Origin: RHKX01 sp035695265
GTDB lineage: Bacteria; Actinomycetota; Thermoleophilia; Solirubrobacterales; 70-9
Direction: 5' to 3'
Assembly: GCA_035695265.1 (NCBI GenBank)
Contig: DASSEM010000045.1
Location: forward strand, 1 to 8,198
Length of the DNA stretch: 8,198 nt
A model generated the notes under the pieces. It was given only the letters and a program-made list of their open reading frames with translations. It ran no database searches and was not told the origin of the DNA. The position numbers and the translations under genes are program-made. Positions 1-5,287 of this stretch are shown one piece after another; positions within the stretch are counted from its first letter, which is position 1, and the number at the start of each line of letters is the position of its first letter.

Positions 1-497
1 TCGAGGACCTTGGAGCCCATCCGCGTCATGATCCGCATGCTGGCGGCGACGTACGGCGAGTCGGTGAGCTGGATCCCGATGTGGGAGAAGGGCGACCCCA
101 GGGGGCCCATGGAGAAGGGGACGACGTACATCGTCCGGCCCCGCATCGACCCCTCGAACAGACCCAGCATCGTCGCCCGCATCTCGGCCGGATCGCGCCA
201 GTTGTTGGTCGGGCCGGCGTCGATCTCCTGCTCGCTGCAGATGTAGGTCCGGTCCTCGACCCGGGCGACGTCGCTGGGGTCAGACCAGGCGAGGTAGGAG
301 TTGGGCCGCTTCGCGTCGGAGAGGCGGCGGAACGTCCCGGCTTCGACGAGCGCGGCGCAGATCCGGTCGTACTCGGCGGCGGAACCGTCGCACCAGTGGA
401 TCGACTTGGGCTTGGTGAGCTGGGCGATCTCCCCGACCCAGCTCGTCAGGGCCTTGTTTCCGGTGGGCGCCTCGGGCGCGGCGGTTGCGTCGGTCAT
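1..497 (-). CDS. pckG: Phosphoenolpyruvate carboxykinase (GTP), N-terminal part, cut by window edge
   Basis: This gene encodes the cytosolic enzyme that converts oxaloacetate and GTP to phosphoenolpyruvate, GDP and CO2, the entry step of gluconeogenesis. Only the first 165 codons are present; the full family is about 600 residues, so the nucleotide-binding P-loop and metal ligands lie outside the window. Family hallmarks seen are SIHWCDGSAAEYD (about residues 32-44), SDPSDVARVE (72-81, containing the arginine equivalent to the PEP-binding Arg87 of human PCK1), GPTNNW (95-100), and an almost invariant stretch with RTMYVVPFSMGPLGSP (121-136) and TDSPYVAASMRIMTRMG (145-161). This pattern belongs to the GTP-type family, not the ATP-type (PckA). 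The ATG at 497 gives the usual N-terminus. The nearest AGGAG is 15 nt upstream, a long spacing. The gene is 155 bp downstream of the monoamine oxidase on the same strand, probably with its own promoter. Confidence 0.96.
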   Translation of the reverse strand, partial: MTDATAAPEAPTGNKALTSWVGEIAQLTKPKSIHWCDGSAAEYDRICAALVEAGTFRRLSDAKRPNSYLAWSDPSDVARVEDRTYICSEQEIDAGPTNNWRDPAEMRATMLGLFEGSMRGRTMYVVPFSMGPLGSPFSHIGIQLTDSPYVAASMRIMTRMGSKVL

Positions 498-512
498 CGT
501 GGACTTGTTCAA

Positions 513-517
513 CTCCT
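513..517 (-). promoter_or_regulatory. Possible Shine-Dalgarno of pckG, unusually distant
   Basis: AGGAG is read on the minus strand and ends 15 nt before the ATG at 497. That spacing is too long for an efficient site. An in-frame TTG directly follows it (512-510) but is too close. The homologous N-terminus supports the ATG at 497, so this is either a weak site or chance. Confidence 0.35.
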
Positions 518-604
518 ATCTGGGGCGCTGCGCGAATCGGGGTCGCCCGCAGTCGGCAGGGCGGCGTGCTGCAGCTGTAGCGGTCCGCCCATTGTGCCCT
601 ATAG

Positions 605-619
605 CGGCAGCTGCTGCCG
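605..619. other. Small inverted repeat between the amine oxidase and pckG
   Basis: CGGCAG and CTGCCG form a perfect 6-bp stem with a 3-nt loop in the 155-bp gap. No T-run follows on either strand, so it is only a weak candidate for a terminator after the amine oxidase. The rest of the gap (498-652) shows no convincing promoter or RNA. Confidence 0.25.
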
Positions 620-652
620 AGGTGCCGGCCACCCGGCGGCCGTGCGGGCCAG

Positions 653-2038
653 CTACCGAGCGGCAGTGGCGAGCCGGCTCAGCACCGCGGCCGCTGCGTC
701 GCGGCCGGAGCCGACGGCTCCGTCCATGTAGCCGTTCCAGGCCGTGGCCGTCTCCGCTCCGGCCCAGTGGATCGGGCCGATCGGCTCGCGCAACGCCGTG
801 CCGTGCTCGGACCACCCGCCGGGGGGCATGAAGCCCCCATAGCAACCCCGCGACCACTCCTCCGCGCCCCAGGCGCGGTCGACGTAGCCGATCGGCTCGG
901 CCGCCTCGGGGCCGAACAACCGGGAGAAGCAGCCGGCGACGATCTCCCGCCGCTCGTCCCGATCCAGGTCCATCGCCCGGCGTGCGGCACCGCCCTCCAG
1001 AAACCCGAGGAGGACGCCGGGGGTACCGTCCGGGGGCGAGTTGTCGAAGCCGACCGAGACCGGGCCAGTGACGCTGGTCACCGCGCCCGAGAGGCCGCGA
1101 TCGCGCCAGAACGGCCGCTCGTAGATGGCCATGCACTTGACGACGCTGCCCTGCGCCATCCGTTGCGAGAGCCCGTCGCGGACGGCGGGCAGCGGCGGGT
1201 CGTAGGCGATCCGGCCGGCCAGGGTCGGCGGCAGGGCGATGATCGCCTGCCGGGCGCTGACCGTGAGCCGGTCGCTCGCCACCGCGACCCCGCCGGCGCC
1301 GTGCGCGATCCGGCGCACCGGCGTCTCGAGCTCGATCACCTCGGGACCGAGCTCCTCGGCCATCCGCAGCGAGATGAGCTGGGTGCCACCGACGACGCGG
1401 TCCTGCTGGGCGCCGCCCTCGGCGTCGGTGAGGATCTCGATCGACCCCGCCGAGCGGATGTAGAAGAGGACGTGGAGCAGCGAGACGTCGCGCGGCTCGG
1501 CCGCCCAGACGCCGATGATCGCGAGCCTGAGGATGTCGCGCGCGACCGCGGTGCGGACGTTGCGCCGCATCCAGGTCTCGATCGTCTGCCCATCCCAGAC
1601 CGGCGCCTTCGGCGCGCGCCACGGCGCCTCGGGAGGCACCGCCCCGGCCATCGCATTGAGGCGCCTCATGGCGATCCCGATCTCGGCGAGCCCGACCGGG
1701 TTCACCTTCGGGATCGTCCCTCCGTAGCCGCTGACGCGCCCGCCGCGCTCGAACAGGTTCGTGCCGGCCGTGTGGGTCGGGAACGTATCGAGCCCGAGCT
1801 CGGCGATCAGCCCGTTGATCCGGTCCTGGGTCGGGCCGACCCACTGGGCGCCGACCTCGACGACGGCCCCGCCCACGATCTCCTCGTTAAGCGTCCGCCC
1901 GCCGACCCGGTCGCGCGCCTCGAGCACGAGGACGCTGCGGTCGGCGGCCCGGAGCTGCCGCGCCGCCGCGAGCCCGGCGAGCCCGGCGCCGACGACGATC
2001 ACGTCGACCTCAGCCGGCTGCCGCGAGCGTCCGAGCAT
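653..2038 (-). CDS. Flavin monoamine oxidase (MAO A/B-like amine oxidase)
   Basis: This is an FAD enzyme of 461 residues that oxidises amines to imines (then aldehyde and ammonia) and releases H2O2. Domains seen: an N-terminal Rossmann FAD site with GAGLAG (17-22), Glu40 at the end of the second strand and RVGGRT (44-49); GAQWVGPTQDRI (62-73); a substrate-domain motif GSVVKC (297-302) with Lys301 matching MAO B Lys296; then WSRGCYGGF (395-403) and the C-terminal FAD motif AGAETATAWNGYMDGAV (426-442). Cys399 aligns with the cysteine that carries covalent FAD in human MAO (Cys397 in MAO B). Tyr400 and Tyr437 match the aromatic cage. The C-terminal membrane helix of mammalian MAO is absent and there is no signal peptide, so the enzyme should be a soluble cytosolic protein. 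The exact amine is unknown; monoamines fit better than polyamines. The gene is divergent from the acyl-CoA ligase operon, with a 75-bp gap. Confidence 0.93.
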   Translation of the reverse strand: MLGRSRQPAEVDVIVVGAGLAGLAAARQLRAADRSVLVLEARDRVGGRTLNEEIVGGAVVEVGAQWVGPTQDRINGLIAELGLDTFPTHTAGTNLFERGGRVSGYGGTIPKVNPVGLAEIGIAMRRLNAMAGAVPPEAPWRAPKAPVWDGQTIETWMRRNVRTAVARDILRLAIIGVWAAEPRDVSLLHVLFYIRSAGSIEILTDAEGGAQQDRVVGGTQLISLRMAEELGPEVIELETPVRRIAHGAGGVAVASDRLTVSARQAIIALPPTLAGRIAYDPPLPAVRDGLSQRMAQGSVVKCMAIYERPFWRDRGLSGAVTSVTGPVSVGFDNSPPDGTPGVLLGFLEGGAARRAMDLDRDERREIVAGCFSRLFGPEAAEPIGYVDRAWGAEEWSRGCYGGFMPPGGWSEHGTALREPIGPIHWAGAETATAWNGYMDGAVGSGRDAAAAVLSRLATAAR

Positions 2039-2046
2039 GCCCTCCG

Positions 2047-2052
2047 ATCCTA
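2047..2052 (-). promoter_or_regulatory. Candidate -10 box (TAGGAT) of the amine oxidase gene
   Basis: On the minus strand TAGGAT fits the TANNNT -10 consensus of high-GC actinobacteria and sits 8 nt before the ATG at 2038. If used, the transcript would be leaderless or nearly so. No TTGACA-like -35 is visible. The AGGA inside it lies 9 nt from the ATG and could instead be the ribosome binding site. GGAGGG at 2040-2045 is too close to the start. Confidence 0.25.
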
Positions 2053-2055
2053 GTC

Positions 2056-2070
2056 AGCGGGCGAGCCGCT
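2056..2070. promoter_or_regulatory. Inverted repeat AGCGG-N5-CCGCT in the divergent intergenic region
   Basis: This perfect 5-bp inverted repeat with a 5-nt spacer lies between the two candidate -10 boxes of the divergent amine oxidase and ligase operon. It is placed where an operator controlling both genes would sit, but it is short and GC-rich, so chance is possible. Confidence 0.2.
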
Positions 2071-2075
2071 AGGGT
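2070..2075 (+). promoter_or_regulatory. Candidate -10 box (TAGGGT) of the acyl-CoA ligase operon
   Basis: TAGGGT lies in the context CCGCTAGGGTTCCGCC, 38 nt before the ATG at 2114, and fits TANNNT. A nearly identical block (CCGCTACCGTTGCCGCC) lies 32 nt before the acyl-CoA synthetase start. No -35 is recognisable. Neither gene has a clear Shine-Dalgarno sequence. Confidence 0.35.
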
Positions 2076-2113
2076 TCCGCCGCGCTCGGCGACCGCCGGG
2101 CGCCGCCAACTCC

Positions 2114-3319
2114 ATGCGCTTCTACGAGTACGAATCACGCCGCATCGTCGAGCGGGCCGGAATCCCGGTCACCGAGTACGGATTCTGCACCACCGCCGCG
2201 GAGGCTCGTGACGCGGCCGCCTCGATCGGCGGCCCGGTGGTGGTCAAGTCGCAGGTCCTGACCGGCGGCCGGATGAAGGCCGGCGGCGTCAAGTTCGCCG
2301 ACGCTCCGGACGAGGCCGCCGAGCACGCGGCCACGATCCTCGAGCTCGAGATCGGCGGCCACATGCCCGTCGGAGTCCTCGTCGATCCGAAGGCCGAGAT
2401 CGAGCAGGAGTACTACGCCGCGGTGCTCTGGGACGGGCGCGCGAAGCGGCCGATGATGCTGTTCAGCGACATGGGCGGGATCGACATCGAGCAGGTTGCC
2501 GAGGAGCACCCCGATCACGTCGGCCGCACCCACCTGTCGAACCTCCACCCCGTGCCCGACTTCAGGGCCAAGGAGGCGGTCGCCCGCTGCGGGATGACCG
2601 GATCGGAGCTGAATCGGGCGGCGATGGTCCTCGCCCGGCTCGCGCGCCTGCAGCGCGACTGCGACATGACGCTGGCCGAGATCAACCCGCTCGCCCGTCT
2701 CGCCGACGGCTCCTTCGTCGCCCTCGACGCCCACATGGAGATGGAGGACGAGGCGGTCGGTCGCCACAAGGCGATGCTGACCGAGATCGGAGTCGACCTC
2801 ACGGAGCCTCGCGAGCTCTACGAGCCGAGCGAGTTCGAGCGAAACGTCAAGGCGATCGACGCCGCCGATCACCGCGGCGTGATCCAGGGCAAGGATCACG
2901 GCTTCACCGGCAACATCGGCCTCGTGATCGGCGCCGGCGGCGGCTCGCTGACGCTCACCGACGCGGTTCGCAGCCAGGGCGGCAAGCCCGCCAACTACGC
3001 CGAGATCGGCGGCAACCCATCCGTCGCGAAGTCGTGCGGGCTGGCCAAGGAGGTACTCGGCAAGGACGGCGTCGAGAAGATCGCGGTGATGATGTCGATC
3101 GTCTCCAACACCCGCGTCGACATCGTCGCCCGCGGCGTGATCAAGGCGTGCCTCGAGCTCGGCAAGGATCCGGCCGAGACGATCGCGATCTTCCGGATCC
3201 CGGGCGCCTGGGAGGACGAGGGCTACAAGATCCTCGACGAGTACGGGGTCGAGTACGTCGACCGCTCGGTCTCGATGTGGGAGGCCGCCGGGATGGCCGT
3301 GGCAAAGGTGCAGGGATGA
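2114..3319 (+). CDS. Acyl-CoA ligase (NDP-forming) beta subunit, succinyl-CoA synthetase SucC-like
   Basis: This is the ATP-grasp subunit of a succinyl-CoA-synthetase-type enzyme, 401 residues against 388 in E. coli SucC. With the alpha subunit it should interconvert acid + CoA + NTP and acyl-CoA + NDP + Pi. Seen: VVVKSQVLTGGRMKAGGVK (42-60), the nucleotide-binding loop with Lys45; EINPL (189-193) with Asn191 and Asp205 spaced like the E. coli Mg ligands Asn199/Asp213; and the C-terminal ligase domain with GFTGNIGLVIGAGGGSLT (263-280) and GGKPANYAEIGG (289-300). Loops that are FGGI and LEGNN in SucC are replaced by IVSNT (329-333) and IPGAWEDEG (362-370), so the acid may not be succinate. Malate-CoA ligase and citryl-CoA synthetase are relatives to consider. 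The N-terminus MRFYEYESRRI fits the family. There is no Shine-Dalgarno. The stop overlaps the next start (ATGA). Confidence 0.88.
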   Translation: MRFYEYESRRIVERAGIPVTEYGFCTTAAEARDAAASIGGPVVVKSQVLTGGRMKAGGVKFADAPDEAAEHAATILELEIGGHMPVGVLVDPKAEIEQEYYAAVLWDGRAKRPMMLFSDMGGIDIEQVAEEHPDHVGRTHLSNLHPVPDFRAKEAVARCGMTGSELNRAAMVLARLARLQRDCDMTLAEINPLARLADGSFVALDAHMEMEDEAVGRHKAMLTEIGVDLTEPRELYEPSEFERNVKAIDAADHRGVIQGKDHGFTGNIGLVIGAGGGSLTLTDAVRSQGGKPANYAEIGGNPSVAKSCGLAKEVLGKDGVEKIAVMMSIVSNTRVDIVARGVIKACLELGKDPAETIAIFRIPGAWEDEGYKILDEYGVEYVDRSVSMWEAAGMAVAKVQG

Positions 3320-4233
3320 GCGTCCTTCTCCACCCCGACTTCACCTTCATCGTCCAGGGCATCACCGGACGCGAGGCGGTCAACCTGACCCGCGAGTGCC
3401 TCGACTTCGGGTCGCGGATCGTCGCCGGCGTCACCCCGGGGCGCAAGGGCCGTGAGGTCCACGGCGTTCCCGTCTTCGACACGGTCGAGCAGGCGGTCGC
3501 CCATCACGGCGCGCCGATCGACGGCGCCGTCGCCACCGTTCCCCCGGCCTTCACCAAGGACGCAGTGATGGAGGCGATTGAGAACGGGGTCAAGCTGATC
3601 GTCGTCGTCACCGAGCGGATCCCGCGCCGCGACGTCGCCGAGATGGTCGAGCTCGCGAACGAGCGCGGGGCGCGGATCATCGGCCCCAACTGCCTCGGCT
3701 TGATCGCCCCCGGCGTCGCCAAGATGGGCGGCATCGGCGGCCCGGCCAAGGACGCGGCCAAGGCCTACGTCCCCGGCCCGGTCGGGGTGATGAGCCGCTC
3801 CGGCGGGATGACGACCGAGATCTCCTCGACCCTGACCGCCGCCGGCCTCGGCGTCTCGACCGCAATCTCGATCGGCGGCGACGCGATCATCGGCTCGACC
3901 TACGCGGAGCTGATGCCGCTCTTCGAAGAGGACCAGCAGACCGAGGCGATCGTGATCTACACCGAGCCGGGCGGACGCATGGAGGCGGAGCTCGTCGAAT
4001 GGCGCGAGCAGGCCGGCTCGACGATGCCGATCGTCGCCTTCATGGCGGGCCGCTTCATGGACGACGAGGAGATGCAGGGCATGAGCTTCGGCCACGCCGG
4101 CACGATCGTCGAAGGCAAGGAGGACTCGGCAACCGAGAAGATCGCTCGCCTCGAGGCCGCCGGCATCCCGGTGGTCGAGCGGATCGACGAGATCCCCCGC
4201 CGGGTCCAGGAAGCGCTGGCCGGAGGTAGATGA
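3316..4233 (+). CDS. Acyl-CoA ligase (NDP-forming) alpha subunit, succinyl-CoA synthetase SucD-like
   Basis: This is the CoA-binding and phosphohistidine subunit, 305 residues against 289 in E. coli SucD. Seen: a Rossmann CoA domain with VQGITG (13-18) and GVTPGRKG (38-45); IGPNCLGLIAPG (122-133); MSRSGGMTTEI (159-169); SIGGDAIIGST (185-195); TEPGG (216-220) with Glu217 matching E. coli Glu208; and FGHAGTIVEGKEDSATEK (258-275) with His260 as the phosphorylated histidine (E. coli His246). GPNCLG replaces the usual GPNCPG of SucD and resembles ADP-forming acetyl-CoA synthetases. The start used is the ATG in ATGA overlapping the beta stop; an in-frame ATG at 3034 would only add translated beta-gene sequence. 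The tight coupling implies equimolar subunits. Catalysis looks intact, and only acid specificity is uncertain. Confidence 0.9.
   Translation: MSVLLHPDFTFIVQGITGREAVNLTRECLDFGSRIVAGVTPGRKGREVHGVPVFDTVEQAVAHHGAPIDGAVATVPPAFTKDAVMEAIENGVKLIVVVTERIPRRDVAEMVELANERGARIIGPNCLGLIAPGVAKMGGIGGPAKDAAKAYVPGPVGVMSRSGGMTTEISSTLTAAGLGVSTAISIGGDAIIGSTYAELMPLFEEDQQTEAIVIYTEPGGRMEAELVEWREQAGSTMPIVAFMAGRFMDDEEMQGMSFGHAGTIVEGKEDSATEKIARLEAAGIPVVERIDEIPRRVQEALAGGR
4222..4226 (+). promoter_or_regulatory. Shine-Dalgarno GGAGG of the ferredoxin gene
   Basis: GGAGG ends 3 nt before the ATG at 4230 and 6 nt before the ATG at 4233. The second spacing is normal, so it favours the start at 4233. It lies inside the last codons of the alpha-subunit gene. 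Confidence 0.6.
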
Positions 4234-4466
4234 TGAGCGAGGAGCTGAACGGGATTTTCATCGACGTCGAGGTCGACGATTCGATCGTCGACGATGCCGA
4301 CCTCGCCGCCAAGCTCGCCGAGGTCTGCCCCGTCGACATCTACAGCGCCGACGGCGGCCGGATCGGGCTGGTCGCCGAGAACCTCGACGAGTGCGTGCTC
4401 TGCAACCTCTGCGTCGACGCGGCGCCGGCGGGCACGATCCGGATCGTCAAGCTCTACGAGCCGTAG
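4233..4466 (+). CDS. Single-cluster [4Fe-4S] ferredoxin, co-translated with the acyl-CoA ligase
   Basis: This is a 77-residue acidic electron carrier. It has exactly four cysteines: Cys32 in CPVDIY and Cys54/57/60 in CVLCNLC. In bacterial 2[4Fe-4S] ferredoxins one cluster is held by the CxxCxxC of one motif plus the CP cysteine of the other. Here only that set remains: the first motif has lost its CxxCxxC, and Ala64 stands where the second CP cysteine would be. The protein should bind one [4Fe-4S] cluster, as in FixX-type ferredoxins, though it is shorter than typical FixX and no fixABC genes are visible. The ATG at 4233 is preferred for ribosome-site spacing (TGATG overlap with the alpha stop); a start at 4230 adds one Met. 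The operon position suggests it serves the same pathway as the ligase, for example as electron acceptor of a 2-oxoacid oxidoreductase, which is an inference. Confidence 0.88.
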   Translation: MSEELNGIFIDVEVDDSIVDDADLAAKLAEVCPVDIYSADGGRIGLVAENLDECVLCNLCVDAAPAGTIRIVKLYEP

Positions 4467-4478
4467 GCGGCAGGCCGA

Positions 4479-4507
4479 CGGCGCCCGGGCGGAACGCCCG
4501 AGCGCCG
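4479..4507. terminator. Strong hairpin between convergent genes, likely bidirectional terminator
   Basis: Arms of 6 bp each side of one C·A mismatch (CGGGCG/CGCCCG inside, CGGCGC/GCGCCG outside) close on a GAA loop, 12 bp of almost all G·C pairs. It begins 13 nt after the ferredoxin stop and 17 nt from the stop of the convergent secreted-protein gene, so it could end both transcripts. There is no U-tract, as is common in high-GC actinobacteria. A second self-complementary CCGCGG-CCG-CCGCGG follows at 4505-4519. Confidence 0.6.
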
Positions 4508-4523
4508 CGGCCGCCGCGGGTGG

Positions 4524-5114
4524 TCAGCCCGCCCGGACCAGGACCTGGCCGCCGAAGTGGCAGGTCCCGGGGTCGCCGAATGCGTTGACCGCGGTGGTCA
4601 GGCCGTTCGACATCAGCGCCTCACCGCTCGCCGCTCGCGCCGAGCCGTCGGACTCCTCGTCGTAGGCGGGGGTCCCAGTCGTGTTCGAGACCTCCGCGAG
4701 GGCCAGTGGCGAATCGGCGGCGTCGAAGTCGGCGTCGCCGTCGGTGCCGTCGAACGCGGCGTTGTCGGAGCTCGTCGAGATCAGCACCTCGGCGTAGTCG
4801 TCACCGCCGTCGTTGATCCGGCACTGCGCCGTCAGCGTCAACGGCCCAGCCGTCGCGATCTCCTCGGCCTCGCCGTCGGCGAGCGTCAGGTCGACGTTGG
4901 TCGCCTTGAACTTGCCGAGCGCCTTCGCCGCCGGCACCTTGCCGAGGCTGGACTCCTTGACGTCCTCGCCCTTGACCGCGTTCGGCTTGATCTGCTTGCT
5001 GCCGACGCTGTTCTTCGACAGCGCCGCGTAGGCGCTGCCGCCGAGGACGGCGAACAGCGCGATCAGCGACAGGATCAGCGCCGGCGATGGGCGTCTGATT
5101 GCGATCCGATTCAT
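4524..5114 (-). CDS. Small secreted protein of unknown function with repeat stalk
   Basis: The product is 196 residues; I do not recognise a function. The N-terminus has a basic n-region (MNRIAIRR), a hydrophobic core (about 11-25) and an AYA-AL cleavage site near residue 30, a Sec-type signal peptide. Residues 32-60 follow a short repeating pattern (NSVGSKQIK, NAVKGEDVK, SSLGKV) that I associate with secreted Thermoleophilia proteins carrying this same leader. The mature part is acidic (DGTDGDADFDAADS, about 122-135), rich in Ala, Thr and Ser, predicted beta-rich, and has two cysteines (98, 185) that may form a disulfide. The start at 5114 is chosen because AAGGGAGA precedes it at 7-nt spacing; the longer in-frame start at 5156 puts charged residues before the signal peptide. 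It is convergent with the ferredoxin gene. It is likely an extracellular or surface protein. Confidence 0.8.
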   Translation of the reverse strand: MNRIAIRRPSPALILSLIALFAVLGGSAYAALSKNSVGSKQIKPNAVKGEDVKESSLGKVPAAKALGKFKATNVDLTLADGEAEEIATAGPLTLTAQCRINDGGDDYAEVLISTSSDNAAFDGTDGDADFDAADSPLALAEVSNTTGTPAYDEESDGSARAASGEALMSNGLTTAVNAFGDPGTCHFGGQVLVRAG

Positions 5115-5121
5115 GATCGGT

Positions 5122-5127
5122 CTCCCT
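5122..5127 (-). promoter_or_regulatory. Shine-Dalgarno AGGGAG of the secreted-protein gene
   Basis: AGGGAG on the minus strand ends 7 nt before the ATG at 5114. It decides this start over the upstream in-frame ATG at 5156. Confidence 0.65.
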
Positions 5128-5168
5128 TCGGTAGCGGCGCGCCAACCGCGGCGCACCTCGTGAGCGCG

Positions 5169-5174
5169 AAGCTA
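5169..5174 (-). promoter_or_regulatory. Candidate -10 box (TAGCTT) of the secreted-protein gene
   Basis: TAGCTT on the minus strand is 54 nt before the ATG at 5114 and fits TANNNT. TTTCCG lies 17 bp upstream but is a poor -35 match. The 173-bp divergent gap 5115-5287 otherwise holds only the boxes listed here. Confidence 0.3.
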
Positions 5175-5249
5175 GGTCGGGCCGCGCGTCCCGGAAATCC
5201 CCCCACGGTGTGAACCGGACGACACCCCTGAAGGCATCGGCGCGCCCGC

Positions 5250-5255
5250 TACCGT
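5250..5255 (+). promoter_or_regulatory. Candidate -10 box (TACCGT) of the acyl-CoA synthetase/transporter operon
   Basis: TACCGT lies in CCGCTACCGTTGCCGCC, 32 nt before the ATG at 5288, and mirrors the block upstream of the acyl-CoA ligase operon. If it is the -10, transcription starts downstream of the alternative ATG at 5210, which supports the 5288 start. Confidence 0.35.
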
Positions 5256-5287
5256 TGCCGCCCGGCCCCCTCGAGCCCCCTACGACG

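Noticed and set aside
588..593. CACAAT as a -10 box for pckG
   Set aside because: No acceptable -35 lies 16-18 bp upstream, and the match to the consensus is weak.
516..1844. Long minus-strand open frame overlapping the monoamine oxidase gene
   Set aside because: The translation is Arg/Gly/Pro-rich with no motif. It is a GC-bias shadow of the real gene in another frame.
767..2053. 428-codon plus-strand open frame antisense to the monoamine oxidase
   Set aside because: The composition is Asp/Arg/Pro-rich shadow typical of antisense frames in high-GC DNA. The opposite strand encodes clear catalytic motifs.
3034..3315. N-terminal extension of the alpha-subunit frame into the beta-subunit gene
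   Set aside because: The extra residues are arginine-rich out-of-frame beta sequence. The ATGA overlap at 3316 gives the family N-terminus.
4230..4466. Ferredoxin as FixX of an electron-transfer flavoprotein system
   Set aside because: The cysteine pattern is similar, but no fixA, fixB or fixC genes lie beside it. The neighbours are CoA ligase subunits, so no symbol was assigned.
5115..5156. Upstream ATG start for the secreted protein
   Set aside because: The ATG at 5114 has a good AGGGAG site at 7 nt and yields a normal signal peptide.
5210..5287. Upstream ATG start for the acyl-CoA synthetase
   Set aside because: It adds 26 proline-rich residues not seen in the family and lies upstream of the candidate -10 box. 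MNFSEDLL at 5288 fits.
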